Shown: positions 37,641 through 50,533, numbered from the stretch's first letter. The stretch is 64,000 nucleotides of DNA from Augochlora pura (GCF_028453695.1 NC_135777.1:11211714-11275713); one strand, 5' to 3'. Numbers and translations are program-made. Notes: generated by a model from the sequence alone, not told the origin.

Positions 37641-40018
37641 TTGCTCTCGTTTGCTCTCACTCACTTGCACTTCCAACGAATTTTTCTCACTTTTCCGATC
37701 CAGCATCAGGCCAGCCTTGGGAACCCTTTGATTCCCTGGTATTATCTATTTGATACTTCTCTCAATTTTGTTCGATCAGTAGAGATTATCGAGTTAAAGC
37801 AAGCAGCTAAATTCTCATTCGGTAAATTCGGGTCTAAGATATCTTAAGTATCTTCGGATCGTGTGCACCATTATTATTTATCATTATCGTTTATTAATAA
37901 AACGGGCAAAATAGACTTTAGATTGCAGAATATAATAGGTAGAGTAATCTAATTTCAAAATACGTAGTGTAAATTGGGTCGAGTGATTTAGCAGTCTCAA
38001 AAAATATTTATGTTGTGTCGCTGTAGGAGTTCCGGTATCTGATAATTCTGTAAGATAATTGCAACTTCAAAGCACTTCGAGCTACTATTGTATTACGTTT
38101 AACTCATTAAGCTTATTAAGAAAAAAAAAAATAAATGTCTGTTAAGCTCCTACACCTTGCAGTTAACGCAGACAATTTTTATTTTGTATAAAGATTCGGA
38201 ATTTTGTAATGATCATAAAAAGTGCGACGTGTCATGTCGTCGGTCTGGTTTTCATGTCGAGTCGGGCATTCGTGTTGCGAAATTCCGCAAAAATTGTACG
38301 GACGAATTAATGGTTATTATTATTATTTGTTTCGTATGTACGCGTGAAAGCCTTTGTTACAAAGGTATGGCGAATTTGATAGGTTCGTGGTTGATGATTA
38401 AACGATAGCGTAAAGAGCAAGATAAAAGCTACAAGATTACAGAAAATTTGTCGTATCATATTTGTGATAGAGCGTTTAAAGTTGACAAGCGTGTTAAAAA
38501 AGAAATCTGGAGAGTCACGATAACGGATTTGTGCACATTATTTATTACGGATTTGTTACATTAAAATTGCTAAGTAAACTTATATGGCGTCAATTACTTC
38601 TTCAACATTCACATCACCTGTAACTCTTGATAACATTAAGAGATTATGATATAAAGCATGGAAGAAATTGATTTCTAGAAATTACGTACATACATTATAA
38701 TTGTGTTTTATAAAGGAAGAAAATGTATTTGGCGAATAGTGAAAAACTGAAGGAAAGTGGAATTCAATTAGCTAAATGATAATGGAGAAATCGACTGTCG
38801 CAGATCGGTGACGGAAGAACGATCGCAGCAGGACATTTTTTTCATCTTAGTCGCGCAGATCGCAGTAAAGAGAATGTGTTAATTGAACCGCAGATCGAAC
38901 AGTTCGCCGACTCGAGCACGGACGATCGAATCAGCGCTCGCGGGAGAACTCAATTTGCAAAGAAAATAAACGGTTGCGCCGAGCGACCGGTTCATTTACA
39001 GTAGTTCATTGTTCATTGAAACAGGCGCCGCAAGAACCGCGATCGGGGATTGGCGAATCGATGGAATATCCACCGTTTTTCCTCGAGTTTCTCGAAAGGA
39101 ACACTAACTCGTTTAACGCAGTCCTGTTACCTCCTTGAGAGCGAATCTCGGAAGCTTGTTCTAATTTTTGCAGGACATCGACGAAAACCGCGCCGCATAA
39201 CCGACCTACTTTTCCTCCCTTTATCTATCCGCGTTTCTCGTGCAACCGCGACCGTTATCGATCCGAAATATTTTCTCCTCGGGAGAGAAGAGACTGTTCC
39301 GCGAGCGGGAACGAGCGGAGTAGAGTAGCGTTTGCGTTTTCTCGACGGTCGCGGGAGGCCATTGAATAATGCAGGTTTTCCCTCGGCATTGCCGTAACAA
39401 CCGTCAGCGCCATTGTTACTCGATCCCCTTCGCACCCCCTGCCGCCTGATAGGAGACGCCGATGACAGTCGGTGGCCGGAATGTTTTATGCAAATAGCCA
39501 TTGTCCTCAGCGACATTGCCGCGGTACCGCGAGAAATTTGTTTCTTTCGCGCTTCCTCCGACGCGCGGTGCGGCCCTCTCCAAGAAAAAAAAAAAAAACG
39601 CGCGCGCACGTCGGCCGGCTCGCCTTTAATGAGAAAATTGCGTACGAACTCGACGCCTCGGTCGCCGTTGCAATCGCGACTCCGGCTTTCGAGTTAATTA
39701 ACCGAGGCTGCTTCTTACGCCGGATTAGTCTCGCGACTAATCCCGGAGCTGGCCGCAATTGCTCCGACCATGCCAATCTCCGTTTACCTCAGCAATTTCG
39801 AAGACGAACGAAAGAAGGTACCTCGGCCAGCGAGATGTACCTTTGATCTACTTTATTGTACGGGAAAGGTCCATAGGCGTAACACTCATTTTTTTTATGA
39901 GATTTTGCACAGCGGAAAAGCTCGTGACACTGAATGTAGCAACACCCGGTTTTAGGTACAGACGGCATAGTTTTTAAGATATTTAATGTTACATTTGTTG
40001 GCATTGTCCTCACGCAAG

Positions 40019-40470
40019 ATGAAGGTTCCTTTGTGTTTACATTTTCTCCTTTCGATAGCGATCTTCGTCACCGTTTTCGGTCAACAGCGACCGATAGCTG
40101 CGGCAGTGAGACAGCTAGTAGGTGGAGGAGAAATGTAAAAAGAGAAATGCTTTCTGCTCGCGAGAACAATATCAAAGCCTCCAGGCTCCTTTAAAAAGCT
40201 TAAAACTTTCTTATGTTTTCCTTCCCTACAAGCAAATACGATATGTTGTTATACAAATAAACGTCACCTTAATATTGATCTTTTAGTGTGTTGTTAACCA
40301 CCACTCCTTACGCCATAATAACGATTAAGAAGATTTCGTACATGATCTACTGAATATGATTGTTATTAATTTCTGCTAAATCGAAACAAACTTATTATCT
40401 TTTTTGTAGTCATAGTCCTGAAATCAAAGTAAATATGGACATAGAAGAAAGAAGAATTATCTCGTTTTAA
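40019..40470 (+). CDS. Candidate small secreted peptide gene, nested in the large intron
   Basis: Not a family I recognise. Read straight through, 40019-40138 codes 39 residues and then TAA. Residues 1-21 (MKVPLCLHFLLSIAIFVTVF, then G) form a textbook signal peptide: Lys2, a hydrophobic core, and a small residue before QQRP. The remainder is short, with RQLVGGG. An alternative is a two-exon form, join(40019..40134,40410..40470): donor AAAT|GTAAAA, a strong acceptor (ttatcttttttgtag), in-phase junction, 58 residues. Its second exon adds HSPEIKVNMDIEERRIISF, which has an RR dibasic site near the C-terminus as in processed peptides. An AATAAA at about 40,255 could serve the unspliced form. No promoter was recognised. 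It lies 0.5 kb inside the right end of the TTAACCCC-bounded segment. Chance signal-like frames do occur in DNA of this size, so expression evidence is needed. Confidence 0.35.
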
Positions 40471-41322
40471 CGTGGTAATTATTAAGGTCATATTAATCCT
40501 TGGAATATAGTCGCGGGAGACGAATGCAGGGACAGTATTTGTTAGAAACTGGCGTTGACACAGCCTTAGAACGTTGAACTTGTACCAAGCCGTCTTATCA
40601 CTGGGGGATCAAAATGGCTGTGCAATCGACGTGGGAGGGTGAACACAGCTGTGAAAAAAAAATCGTAGTCCAAGGGGTTAAAAGTCAAGCAGTTGCAATT
40701 AATTTACTTAATTCGCTGTTCATTTTCTGTGCGATCAAGTTGCGTGAATAATCCCTCAACTATTTCTGACTTAATGCACTGAAATTATATACTTTAATGC
40801 CTATATGTCATATACTAGAAAATAAATACATCATCTGATATTGTCGCAACGAAAGATTTGGACAAGCGATTCGGAAGCTCTCGCAAGGACGGAAATGCAA
40901 TACAGTGATTCGGTCGTCGCGTTTCAACCGCTGGGAGGATCCTGGTTAAGGTGGCGGGCTGTCGATCGCACAGTCAATTTGTCATTCCGAGAAGCGACGC
41001 GGAGAGTCACGGGTCTACGTGTTTATATATATCCAATTTATTCCGCAGCCAGGTAGCTCACACCGGATGAGCATGGCTGTCGGAGAGACTTACGTGCCCT
41101 GCGTGGCGAAGGGCCCGGGCCCAGTCGCCGTTTCACCGTTTCACAGTTTCACCATGCCTCGGCCATGTGTTGCCGGCGTGTTGTCCGAGCCCTGCTCGCG
41201 AGTAAATTGGGAGCTACCCTCTTGCTTTCTCGGGCTCCGTCAACGAGGAAACCGAGACGTCGAGCGTGACGGAGCGGTGTCCGCTGTTGTCCAACTCGCA
41301 ATCTCGGGGACCCTGGCTTCTC

Positions 41323-41405
41323 CTTCTCTCTCTCGGTCTTTGGTCTCTTTCTCTCCCCCCCTCTCTCTTTCTCTCTCACTCTTTGATCTATCTCCCTTTT
41401 TCTCT
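41323..41405. repeat. Imperfect (CT)n tract
   Basis: Pyrimidine-rich simple sequence of about 80 bp at the end of a GC-rich block (41.0-41.46 kb). Confidence 0.8.
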
Positions 41406-41987
41406 CTGCTGTCCTTTGTTGGTCAGAGCGAGTGGAGAGGGCGTGAAGCGCGGCAGGACACAGTGGCCCGGGAAGCGGTAATTTATGGCCCAAATTCAAT
41501 TTTTAAACTGTCACATTGTGTTCTGTCAATTTATGTACTCCGAAGTAGGATCCTTTAAAATCTCGAAATTGAAAACGTTACATCTTTCAGATTACATTCC
41601 GAGCAGATATAGCACTTCACGCGAAATATTATGAAATTGGAATTGCAATTAAATAGTTTATTTCTTTCAAGATATCAAAAATGCAAATTTCTGCTATATC
41701 TTTATATATGTGAGCAGCAGATGTGTTTTCAAAGAGTAAATTACCGTATGTTGCTTTATAATTATGAAAATACTCTATTTATTTGGAGCATTCGTCAATA
41801 TCATTAACATGAATACATCGATTAAATAAATATCTTTCTATTTCTGGTTCACACAAAAAAGATAAAAAAATATAATCTTTTAATTTTTCTATGACACCGA
41901 CCAATTATAATTTTTGCAACTCCTACCTAACATCCCTAGAAAGATTTGAATCGTTTGTTCTAGGCAAAAAAGTTATATCATTTAAAA

Positions 41988-42015
41988 GGTGTACGAATAT
42001 TTTGTTTACCAACTG
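41988..42015 (-). mobile_element. Tc1/mariner-like terminal inverted repeat relic
   Basis: The minus strand reads CAGTTGGTAAACAAAATATT then CGTACACC. It matches the end at 44093 (CAGTGGTGGACAGAAATATC, CGTGCACC) with a few changes. The rest of this copy, to the left, is decayed. Confidence 0.5.
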
Positions 42016-43230
42016 CAGTTATACTTGCTGTCGTACCTTCTTACAAAACGTGTTGAAGACGTCGTCAAAGAAAAGCTATCAATTCCCTAAATATCACGCA
42101 ATGCGTTACTGTTTGAAATAACTATATTCACAAAATTCATTTGACGTTCTTTACGCGGTATACAAGATCGGGGTCGTCACACACGTGTGACGCTGGTAAC
42201 GAACGCGTTAAGTCACAGAAAGTGAATTCGCAGACCACTGTGCAGGGAGTCGTCTCGCCAACAATCGCGTTACGGTAACCGAATGGAACCCATGGATGCC
42301 CGCTGCGCTTTTTGAGACGATTTGTGTCTGTTTCACGCGGTCCCGCGAAAAGAAAGCCCGCTGAGATCGATAAGGCGAGTCGCGTCCGAGCATCCGGTCG
42401 CTTCGCGACTTCCGGCATCCTTGGCCATACGAAATTCTGCGCGCAACGTGGCCCTTTCGACACCCAGGGCTGTCCAGGGCCACCTAACGTCGCAGGCACG
42501 GGCACACGTGGCGCACACTTGTCATCCGTCTGAAGGGTTTGTTGCTTCTCCGTCGGGATTAGCAATACCTGCGTTCCGACTGGGTCGAGATATTGCCCCG
42601 AGACGATGCTTTGAAAATAGAAGATTGTATAATTTAGGGTCGATAGATCTTGCTAGCTGGTCTCTTCACGTGCGAAGGGTCCGGGCCGAATTTTACATGA
42701 GCTTCGTCCGAGTTCTGCAGCTGTTAATGTTCGGATGCCGAGTATGCGGCTGCAGACGAAGCAAGCGGCTGTTTTACACAAAAGCATTAAGAGTAAAAAC
42801 TGTGTCTTACCATTCTTGTTCGAGACACCTTCGCCCAAGTTTTTAACATTTAATTTAGAGTTAAGTTAATTTAAAATGACTTCGATATTTACTCACTTGT
42901 TTTTTCAACAATTTGACATGTATAGTATACGTAGTATGGTATACTACATTTGAAGACGAACTCAAAATTTTCGAAAATATGACTTACGTTACAATGATTC
43001 TAATCCAATTTCCGAAAATTGTGTAACTAAGTGAACGATTTAAATACTCTGTATTGAAATTGTTCCAACAAACGCCTTGCAAGGGTTAACTCCTTGCTGT
43101 ATAGGTTCTATTAAAGACCTGTCAAGTATGAGTGTTATTTCGTTCTTTTAAGTTAATACAAAATTCTCTTCTTCTTCTAAGAAATTATTATAATCTATAC
43201 ATTTACAATCATCGTAACTGGAAAGGGTTA

Positions 43231-43300
43231 CGGCAAGGGGATTAACTAATGGGTTTCTTTCACCCGCGAGTAAATAAATAAATGAATGAAAAGATAAATA
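43231..43300 (+). mobile_element. Possible LINE 3' tail
   Basis: TAATGGGTTTCTTTCACCC is followed by gcgag and (TAAA)n-like DNA. A short inverted GGGT...ACCC stem just before a TAAA tail is the same layout as the minus-strand relics at 45931 and 53163. Only the 3' end is visible. Confidence 0.35.
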
Positions 43301-44092
43301 AATAGAACAAGTATTCGGACTTACTGCATAAGAAAATTGAACAGGCTACGAGAAAAAGAGGCGTTGGCACTGTCGAAGGATGTCGACGGCGAGAGTCTAT
43401 TAAAATTGTTAAGATGCCGCACGGTACGGTGTCGCGTGTCTTGCGCGGCGAGAGGACCACCATTCCAACGAGGATCGGATAGAGAAATATGCGTCTGCGT
43501 TTCCGAGTGATTGACAGAAGATTCGCCGGTAGCAAGGCCAAACAACAGTCCAGTCACGTAGCGCAAAATAGCCAGTCAGAAAGATACACCGAAGCTCCGA
43601 GATGGCGAGACACTCGATCAGAGATCTTTTTTGCATTTTCCTCGACGCGACGACAGGCGGGTGCAGACAATTCTGCATAGCGAAGAACGATTCGAGTCGT
43701 GCAGCCAGCAAATTTATTCCTCGACGATCCGTCCTAACGCGTAACTCGCGTTTTCACCTTCCTCCGCCGGAAGTCGACGAGAGCACGGCGTTTCCATAGT
43801 CTTTTAATCGTGCAGATAAATTGCACGAGGAATGCAATCGCTCCGATCAACTTTAATCTTTGAGATTTCCGGGCCTATGCGGAAGTTGTTCCCGAGTCAG
43901 ACTGATATCTTAGTAATACTACCCCTGGCAAAAAATATTCGAATAACGTTTAAAATGCAATAAGCGAACTTCGAATAGCTTTCAAACTTTACTGAACTAT
44001 TAGCCAGTCAAGAATATAAGAATTACCACGATTAAGCTTAAGAATTTCCCGTGTTGAACATTTAAATTCTTCGTTAGTTTCGTTACAATATA

Positions 44093-44512
44093 CAGTGGTG
44101 GACAGAAATATCCGTGCACCTTTTAAAACTTTTTAAAACTAAAAGAATTCGTTTAGTGTGCAATTATTAGAATACCATTTCTTAATTTTGCTGTTACTTG
44201 TAACGGCAAAAAGGTAATAAGGAATTCAATTATAAAAAAACTGAATTCAATGAAATTTTCAGAATTTGTAATTTTCTGAGATTTGCAAAACTTGTTTTGA
44301 AAATTTTCGCTATATACTTGGACGAGAAAGTTAAAAAAACGTGGGTTTTTCATATTTTTTTGTCATTTAAAGTAGAAATAAAATTGAGAGACAAATACTT
44401 TAACGATTGTACAATAAAGTAGTCCCTCCAGTGTCTCCAAAAAGTTACATATTCCAATTTGAAAAAAATATTGTGTTTTAGAAGTTGCTCGAATACTTTT
44501 CGCCAGGTGCTG
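44093..44512. mobile_element. Tc1/mariner-like MITE
   Basis: The left end is CAGTGGTGGACAGAAATATC, then CGTGCACCTTTTAAAAC. The right end on the minus strand is CAGCACCTGGCGAAAAGTAT, then TCGAGCAACTTCTAAAAC. The ends are related inverted repeats in AT-rich DNA, with TA flanking the left end. No transposase frame survives in the 420 bp. A further fragment of the same family lies at 43923-43963. Confidence 0.5.
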
Positions 44513-45930
44513 TGGTGATTTTAGGTTCGCGAAACTTTTAGTTTCAAAACGAGTCATTAATGATCCCGACGCAGCACAACGAGGGTTAACTTCGTAGATG
44601 CTTCGATTTTGTGGACGATCTAGGTTCCGGAATCTAGACTGTAGGTGTCTATACCTAAATAAAGTGTCTCTGCCACGTGTTGGTTAGCAAAGTGTGCGAT
44701 AACTTGGTTGAAGGACAATTTCTAGTCGTAGAAAGTATCCGAGCCGACGAAGATCGGTGCGACGCGAGCAAGGAAAGTTTTGAGAACTGGCAAAGACGTC
44801 GCGAAGGGTGTAGATTCGTAGTTGGAAGACAGTTAATTCTGTTTACGAGCCGCGAGCCCTCGAATTGCTCGAGATCAAAGGCTTCGCTGAAAATCAGAGA
44901 GGACTGAGAGGAACACCGCGGCGGGATGGGAAAATGGTGAAAAAAATGCGGTCGATGCCCGACGAGTGCATGAGAATACGTTATGGGACCGTGGGGACGA
45001 GTTCTGGACGATGAGAGAGGGTGCGCACGCTCGCCAAACGATCGTGGAAGGGAAACGTGAACCGATGGGCCGCGCCGGCCGGTCCCACGCTTCGCTCCGA
45101 TATCGTTCGCCATTTTTAGAGATTACTCGCCACTCGGACACCCGATCGCACATTCGCGGTCCATGGAAATTCCACGTAAAATTTGAACTGCCCCTCGTGG
45201 TCTCGGTTGCTCAACAAACTGTACCTCCCTCACTGGAAAATTAGCGAACGAAAACGAATTATCGATAACACAATCAAGTCTTGCTCTTAGGGCAAATTAT
45301 TGCGAACAAAGATTGTCTTGGGAGCAACTTCGAGAGCTCCAACGTTTAGTCGACCGTCGTTGCTATTATATGCCTATTTATTCATTTATCATCATCATTA
45401 TTATTATTTATTAAATTTACAAGAACTCTGGATGCAATGGCAACCATTAGACTGCGGTTTTTACGTATTTATGAACGAAATAGGAAAGCCAAAGGCAAAA
45501 GTATAAAAACATTCCAAGGGTTTTAAAATACTGTTGAATTACTACCAACCTACTGAAATAATTCAAGAAATAAATTAGTGTCTACGTAACTCCTGTATCT
45601 GGTAATTAATACAAACATTTTTTATTTTCCATAAAATCTGCGGTGTAGCAATCAGAATTCTAATATGTGAGATTCCTCGGAATTACGCAGAATAATTAAT
45701 AAGATTGTGCTGGAGCATTTGAGCGAAGAAAAGAGTCAATTAAATCTTTAAAATTATTGACGTTGATGAAAATGCGATTTAAAGTGTCAAATCGACCATA
45801 GAGAGTTCAGCATGAATCTCAAAACCTATTGATGACACATTTAAATTTATCTCGATAGAACGGCAAGGCATGAGACTGCTCCATTTAACACTATATACAC
45901 ATCAAAAGTAGGTTCGTGATAATGTGGCGA

Positions 45931-46355
45931 TTTATTTATTTATTTATTTATTTATTATACGGGTAAAAATCCATTAGAATACAATACATATAGAAAGATA
46001 TCTGTTCAGTTGCGACAAAGGACAACATATACAGAGGAAGAAAAAAATGTAGCACTAAAATGCAAAAAATACGACAAAACTATATTGTGAACGCTAATAA
46101 AGTACAGAGTTAGTTACAGATTATAAACTCGTTTTATGAACAAGGTAATTTTTAGAAGAAAGTACCAAAAAGCTCTCGAGAGTAGTCATCGGCGAGAGTG
46201 CTACTTCTACTAATTGCGTCAGCATCGACAAGTTGTGAGGTAGCATGTCGAATCGAATGGAAAATTTCTGAAAGTCTCAATGGAGTATGTAAGTTAATAT
46301 AAGACAGCACTAGCGGATTGCGGGTGTTAGCGTTAATAATTTTAAAGAGGAACAA
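45931..46355 (-). mobile_element. LINE relic: ORF2 C-terminus, 3' UTR and (TAAA)n tail
   Basis: On the minus strand, 46355-46152 codes 67 residues including FLFKIINANTRNPLVLSYIN and then LHTPLRLS. This resembles the region after the reverse transcriptase in insect non-LTR retrotransposons (lysine/leucine-rich, then spacing, then P-x-R-L/x). The stop is followed by AT-rich DNA, ATGGATTTTTACCCG and a (TAAA)n tail at 45956-45931, the usual 3' end. The element is 5'-truncated. Confidence 0.55.
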
Positions 46356-46799
46356 GATGCAACAAAGTGGCCGAATAATTGTTATCTCGAGGACGGTACA
46401 GAGGCTGAAGAAATTTTTAGGCGGTCCAGAGCGGAGGGATTAATCTTCGAAGAAGGACCGCACGAACAAGTGTTCTGGATAATTGTCCCGGGAAGAAAGC
46501 AAGGGTAACCGGTGTCTGGAAATACCTTCCCGCGTAATTATACTCGAGCGACGAGGTTTTTCGTGTTAGTTCCCACTCGAACGAAACGGGCGTTTATCAT
46601 CGATGGGAATCGATCTCAGGCGTGGACCGTTCTCTCGTTGGCGAGGCGAGACGAGGCGAGACGGAGCGAGGCAAGGCGAGGCAGTGCACGCAGCATTGCG
46701 CGAAATGCGTAACCGCAGCTGTACGTGCGGTCGAGAAACCTCCCCTTTCTCCTCCACGCGTCACCTCGCCACGCCGGTCTTCTCGTTCTCCTCCACGAG

Positions 46800-46802
<3 letters not shown>

Positions 46803-46841
<39 letters not shown>
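46803..46841. repeat. (CT)n microsatellite
   Basis: An uninterrupted CT run of about 39 bp. It follows a G-rich block with degenerate GAGGCGAGAC units (46640-46685) and precedes pyrimidine-rich DNA to 47,020. Confidence 0.9.
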
Positions 46842-46843
<2 letters not shown>

Positions 46844-49800
46844 GGCCCGTTTGCTTACTTACCGGCGACCAGACGCAGATACAGTTCTCACGTCCTCGAT
46901 CCCCGGAGACGACGATTTACAGTTTCAAACAAACCCTCCGCCTCCTCTTTCTCCGCTTCTCCTCCTCGTCTCTCGGACCCTTTTTTAGCCCCCGCTATTC
47001 CTCCCCCCCTCCTCCTCCTCCTTGCTCGGACAGATGCTGCGTCCGAGAGAAGAAATTTGAAGATTTTCAAATTGCTCTGGCCAGTGCCAGCATGCCGCTT
47101 CCAGAACCCTGTATTCTCAGGCGAGAATCTCCGTTGAAGTCTCCGCTCAACTGGCGACTCTCGAGACAAGTCATTCTTTTCGTGATTGCTCTTTTCCTTC
47201 GATTCTTGCAATTTCTCCAGCGAGCATGGTCTTTAGACTTCTTGGCAGCCGCAAATGTATTCCATCGCGAGATCGCTTATTCATCAATGTCAATAGCTGT
47301 TGCCGTTCTCCGAATTTCTTTCGTAACTCTTTTTCATGATTTAAACATTTTACCATTTGCTATTGCGTATGACCATACGTAAATTCTTGATATTATCTAT
47401 TTATCGTATTTATACGCCGGACAACCCATTGGCACATAAACAGAGAAATATGTACACTATCAAGGGAGATTAATAAATTAAGGAGAAACTTGTAATTACG
47501 GGAATGTTAAACTGTTCAAATAGGAGCGATGAATGAGCATGAAAATCAATGATGGGATATGTATTATTAACGTTCATAAATGGACAGTTAAAACAAATAC
47601 GTCGCCCATACTTATTTTTATATATTTGAAGCTTTAGAAATCATATAAATGTTACACGAAACATTGAAGCATTCATATGGAATTTTTCCAAGATGACCTA
47701 CCAGTCGTTATTACCATATTATTATTCTTACTACAGTATACTATCATTAATCCTCTTATTACTATCGTTAATAACGCTATTAGGACGTTCTTTGTAACAA
47801 AGGGCCCTTCCTGTCGACACAATAAACATTTTCGAGGTATGATACTAAAACCGGGAGATGAGAGAATTACGTTCTATTTTGCGGCGGATTTCTCGATAGA
47901 ATATATCGTCTCAAGAGAATTCATGGATTTTGTAGGTATCGGTGGACTTGTTAACGATGGGATCACGACCTCCGTCGCTTATTTTCAGGCGACGTTGGCC
48001 GTTTACCTTGTTCCTTTAATAATTGACGACCTCTCTAGGAGCGGTTATTGTACTGTCGGCAAGTGACAGCTGCCACTCGACTAATTTAATGCGGTGGCTG
48101 GTTCTTCGAACCGAGTAATCCGTCGCATCGATAAATCTATTCTCGGTTTGCCGTGAATTCTTAAAGCGGTCGATTCAGCTCGGAGTCCGCCAGTTCGATT
48201 CATCCGCGGCGAGAAACGCCGCTGGTGGTTCGATCGATCGATTGATCGATCGGTTCGGCTCCGTTTCGTTCCAGTTCGCTCCGAAAAATCCTGCTCGGTT
48301 CTCGCGTGTGTGTTTATTACTCGTTGCGCAATTCGATTCGAGGAACAAGAACCCCTTCTCGGTAGATCGTTGTCGACCGATAAGCGATTGAAGCCGATCG
48401 CTGTCGATCGCTAGGATCGTGAGCGAGAACGCTTCGGCGTCGCGGCGACCGTTTGCCTTAAATAGTCGTCGCCGTTACCAGGGGCATCGGTCGGAGGCGT
48501 TCGATAGAAACGAACCTTTCTCTTCGATGCCTTATTCAGCGGGATTTAAAGATAGTTTAGCTCGTAAAAAATGCAACCGCGTGTCGCCCAGGCGTCGCGG
48601 ATCTATGTGCCGCGACATTGTAACCGACCAGTGTCTACCTCTGACGGTCTCCGTACGTTCGAACTTTCGATACGCTTCGACCGTTTTCTCGCAGGTGGCG
48701 CAACAACGCTTGACAAGTACCCGCTACCGGTAAAACAGGGATCCTCCTCGCTCATGCCTCGAAGATCCTTGAAAGTCGCGACGGGCGTTACCTTGAATGA
48801 AACCACCGCTCGATTCAGTTCCGATCTAGTACCGGTGTACATCCATTCATAGAGTCGTTCTTTGAGATAGTCTCTCCCATTCACTTCGCGGAATTGAGCC
48901 GCGAGTCGTTGGTCTCGAGTCGCGAGGAGGGATAACCGCAGAGAAAGTTCCGGCAGACACTAGATCCTTCGCGCGAACCTTTGCGAGGTCCTACTCGAAC
49001 AGAATCGATTCGATCGAAGGATTTCACGAGCATCATGCATCATACCGATTCGCAATACTGGAATTTTCTTTCGATACTTCGGAATTTCTCGGAGCTGAAA
49101 CCATGGCCTTTAGGCAACTTCTTAGCCCGAATCCTGCATCCTCTAAACGAGAGCTCGGCGGTTTCCATCGCTCTTTAATCAGAATCTTTCCCTTATTGTT
49201 AGAATAGCTCTGCTCTCCATCTCTCCGTAAAAAGTAGACTAATCCAAATTAATGCTTTATTGCGAAGAAGTACTTTCATTTCACAATCGTTATTTTACGT
49301 TTTTCATTCTAATAATCTTCAGTTTTATTCATTGATTTTTCAGAACAAATTTTTGAAGATTCTTCTTATAGATCCACTATTCCGTTTGTTGTTTCTAGTG
49401 GAACAGCAATGTATTTAATGTAAGTTCTGTAAATTGAGAAATTAGTTAACGTTTAAAAGTATAATGGGTCAAAATGGTAGTGGATCACCCGGTAACTGCA
49501 GTCAAAAGATTGATTTAATTTTTTTCATATATATATATATATAGGGTTAAAGTCCCATTTTTTTCAAAACCAAAAGCCGAAGCATAACTTCGGTTGACTG
49601 CCGGAGAGTCAATGAAAATATAGAAGATATACATTAATTTGCAATGGTTGCTACGCATTCGTATAACAGAAGATTTTCTTATCCATTTATATTGTGCAAT
49701 AGATCTCTATAACCGATTCAATAGACCAACAAATAAAATAAATAAATAATATCCGAAGAGAGCGTGGCGTTATCTGACACAAAGTCTGCGTTCTTGGACT

Positions 49801-49859
49801 TGATAAACCTAGATGTGCTCGTTTGCCAGATCTCGGATGGGCGAAAGGGAAGTGAGCCA

Positions 49860-50270
49860 GAGATCGATGCGAATTTTTCTTGGTCGACTGAACGGAACAA
49901 CGGCAGGAAGGATTCTGGTATCGAAAATCGTAATTGAGCTGCAAGAGCCGCGGGGCGGCCGTAGAGAGGCGATCGCCAGTGCGCGCCGCGACAGAGGCTG
50001 CTCCGATAAGGAGCAGATAGGAGAACGAAGGGAATAAAGGGAGAAGGAGAGAAACAGGTAGCAACAGGTTGTGACGTCACCAGGCGCCACGCGACTCAGC
50101 TTCATTCACCGAGGCAGGGATGGAGAACGAGAGTTCGAGATAGAGGTATAGAGAGAGAGAGAGAGAGAAAGATAGAGGGAGATAGAGGGAGAGAGAGGAG
50201 GAGTCCGAAGCCCGGAGTCGGTACAAGCAACAGGCTGCACGCTGCACTTTGAATGCTGCTGGCTGCAGGC
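49860..50270. promoter_or_regulatory. GC-rich island with consensus CRE and GA tract
   Basis: A perfect palindromic CRE, TGACGTCA, lies at 50072-50079. It is followed within 30 bp by TTCATTCACC and then by a (GA)n tract (50149-50205). CRE plus GA tract in a CpG-rich block suggests a promoter or enhancer of the host gene, but no exon is defined. Confidence 0.3.
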
Positions 50271-50533
50271 TGCAGGAGGGTGGACCAGGAACTAATAACG
50301 CCGCAGCTCCGCGGTGCCTTCGCGTTCGTGTTTTCTCACGTGATTCGACAAGCCGGTTTATCTGCCGGACGGCCACGAAACGACCCGGCCCAGCAATTAG
50401 TAGCCCGTAACGGTTTAATTCGCTTCGAATCCGAGCCCGATTCCCGATCTCCGGATCGATACGCGGCAAGCATTAACCGCGATCGCCGCGTTATTACGGA
50501 TGTCGTTAAAACGAGAGCCCTTCCGTAGGCCCG

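Larger units (their letters stand above)
35748..40681. mobile_element. 4.9-kb segment bounded by long TTAACCCC inverted termini (candidate)
   Basis: The left terminus starts TTAACCCCTTGCGTTAAG at 35748. The reverse complement of the right terminus starts TTAACCCCTTGGACTACG, ending at 40681. Over 36 bases they agree at 29 positions, including an identical A-T9-CA block and both TTAA ends. The inside shows no transposase; it contains a LINE 3' relic (35881-36070), a copy of an AT-rich dispersed repeat (38157-38210) and the candidate peptide gene at 40019. It may be one composite non-autonomous element or two separate single-ended copies of the same family. Confidence 0.3.

Noticed and set aside
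41765..41830. 21-codon frame starting MKILYLFGAFV
   Set aside because: It is signal-like but ends almost at once in AT-rich DNA with no splice donor that would continue it.
47677..48066. 129-codon frame with hydrophobic start
   Set aside because: Ile/Leu richness follows AT-rich composition; there is no signal-peptide-like layout and no family match.
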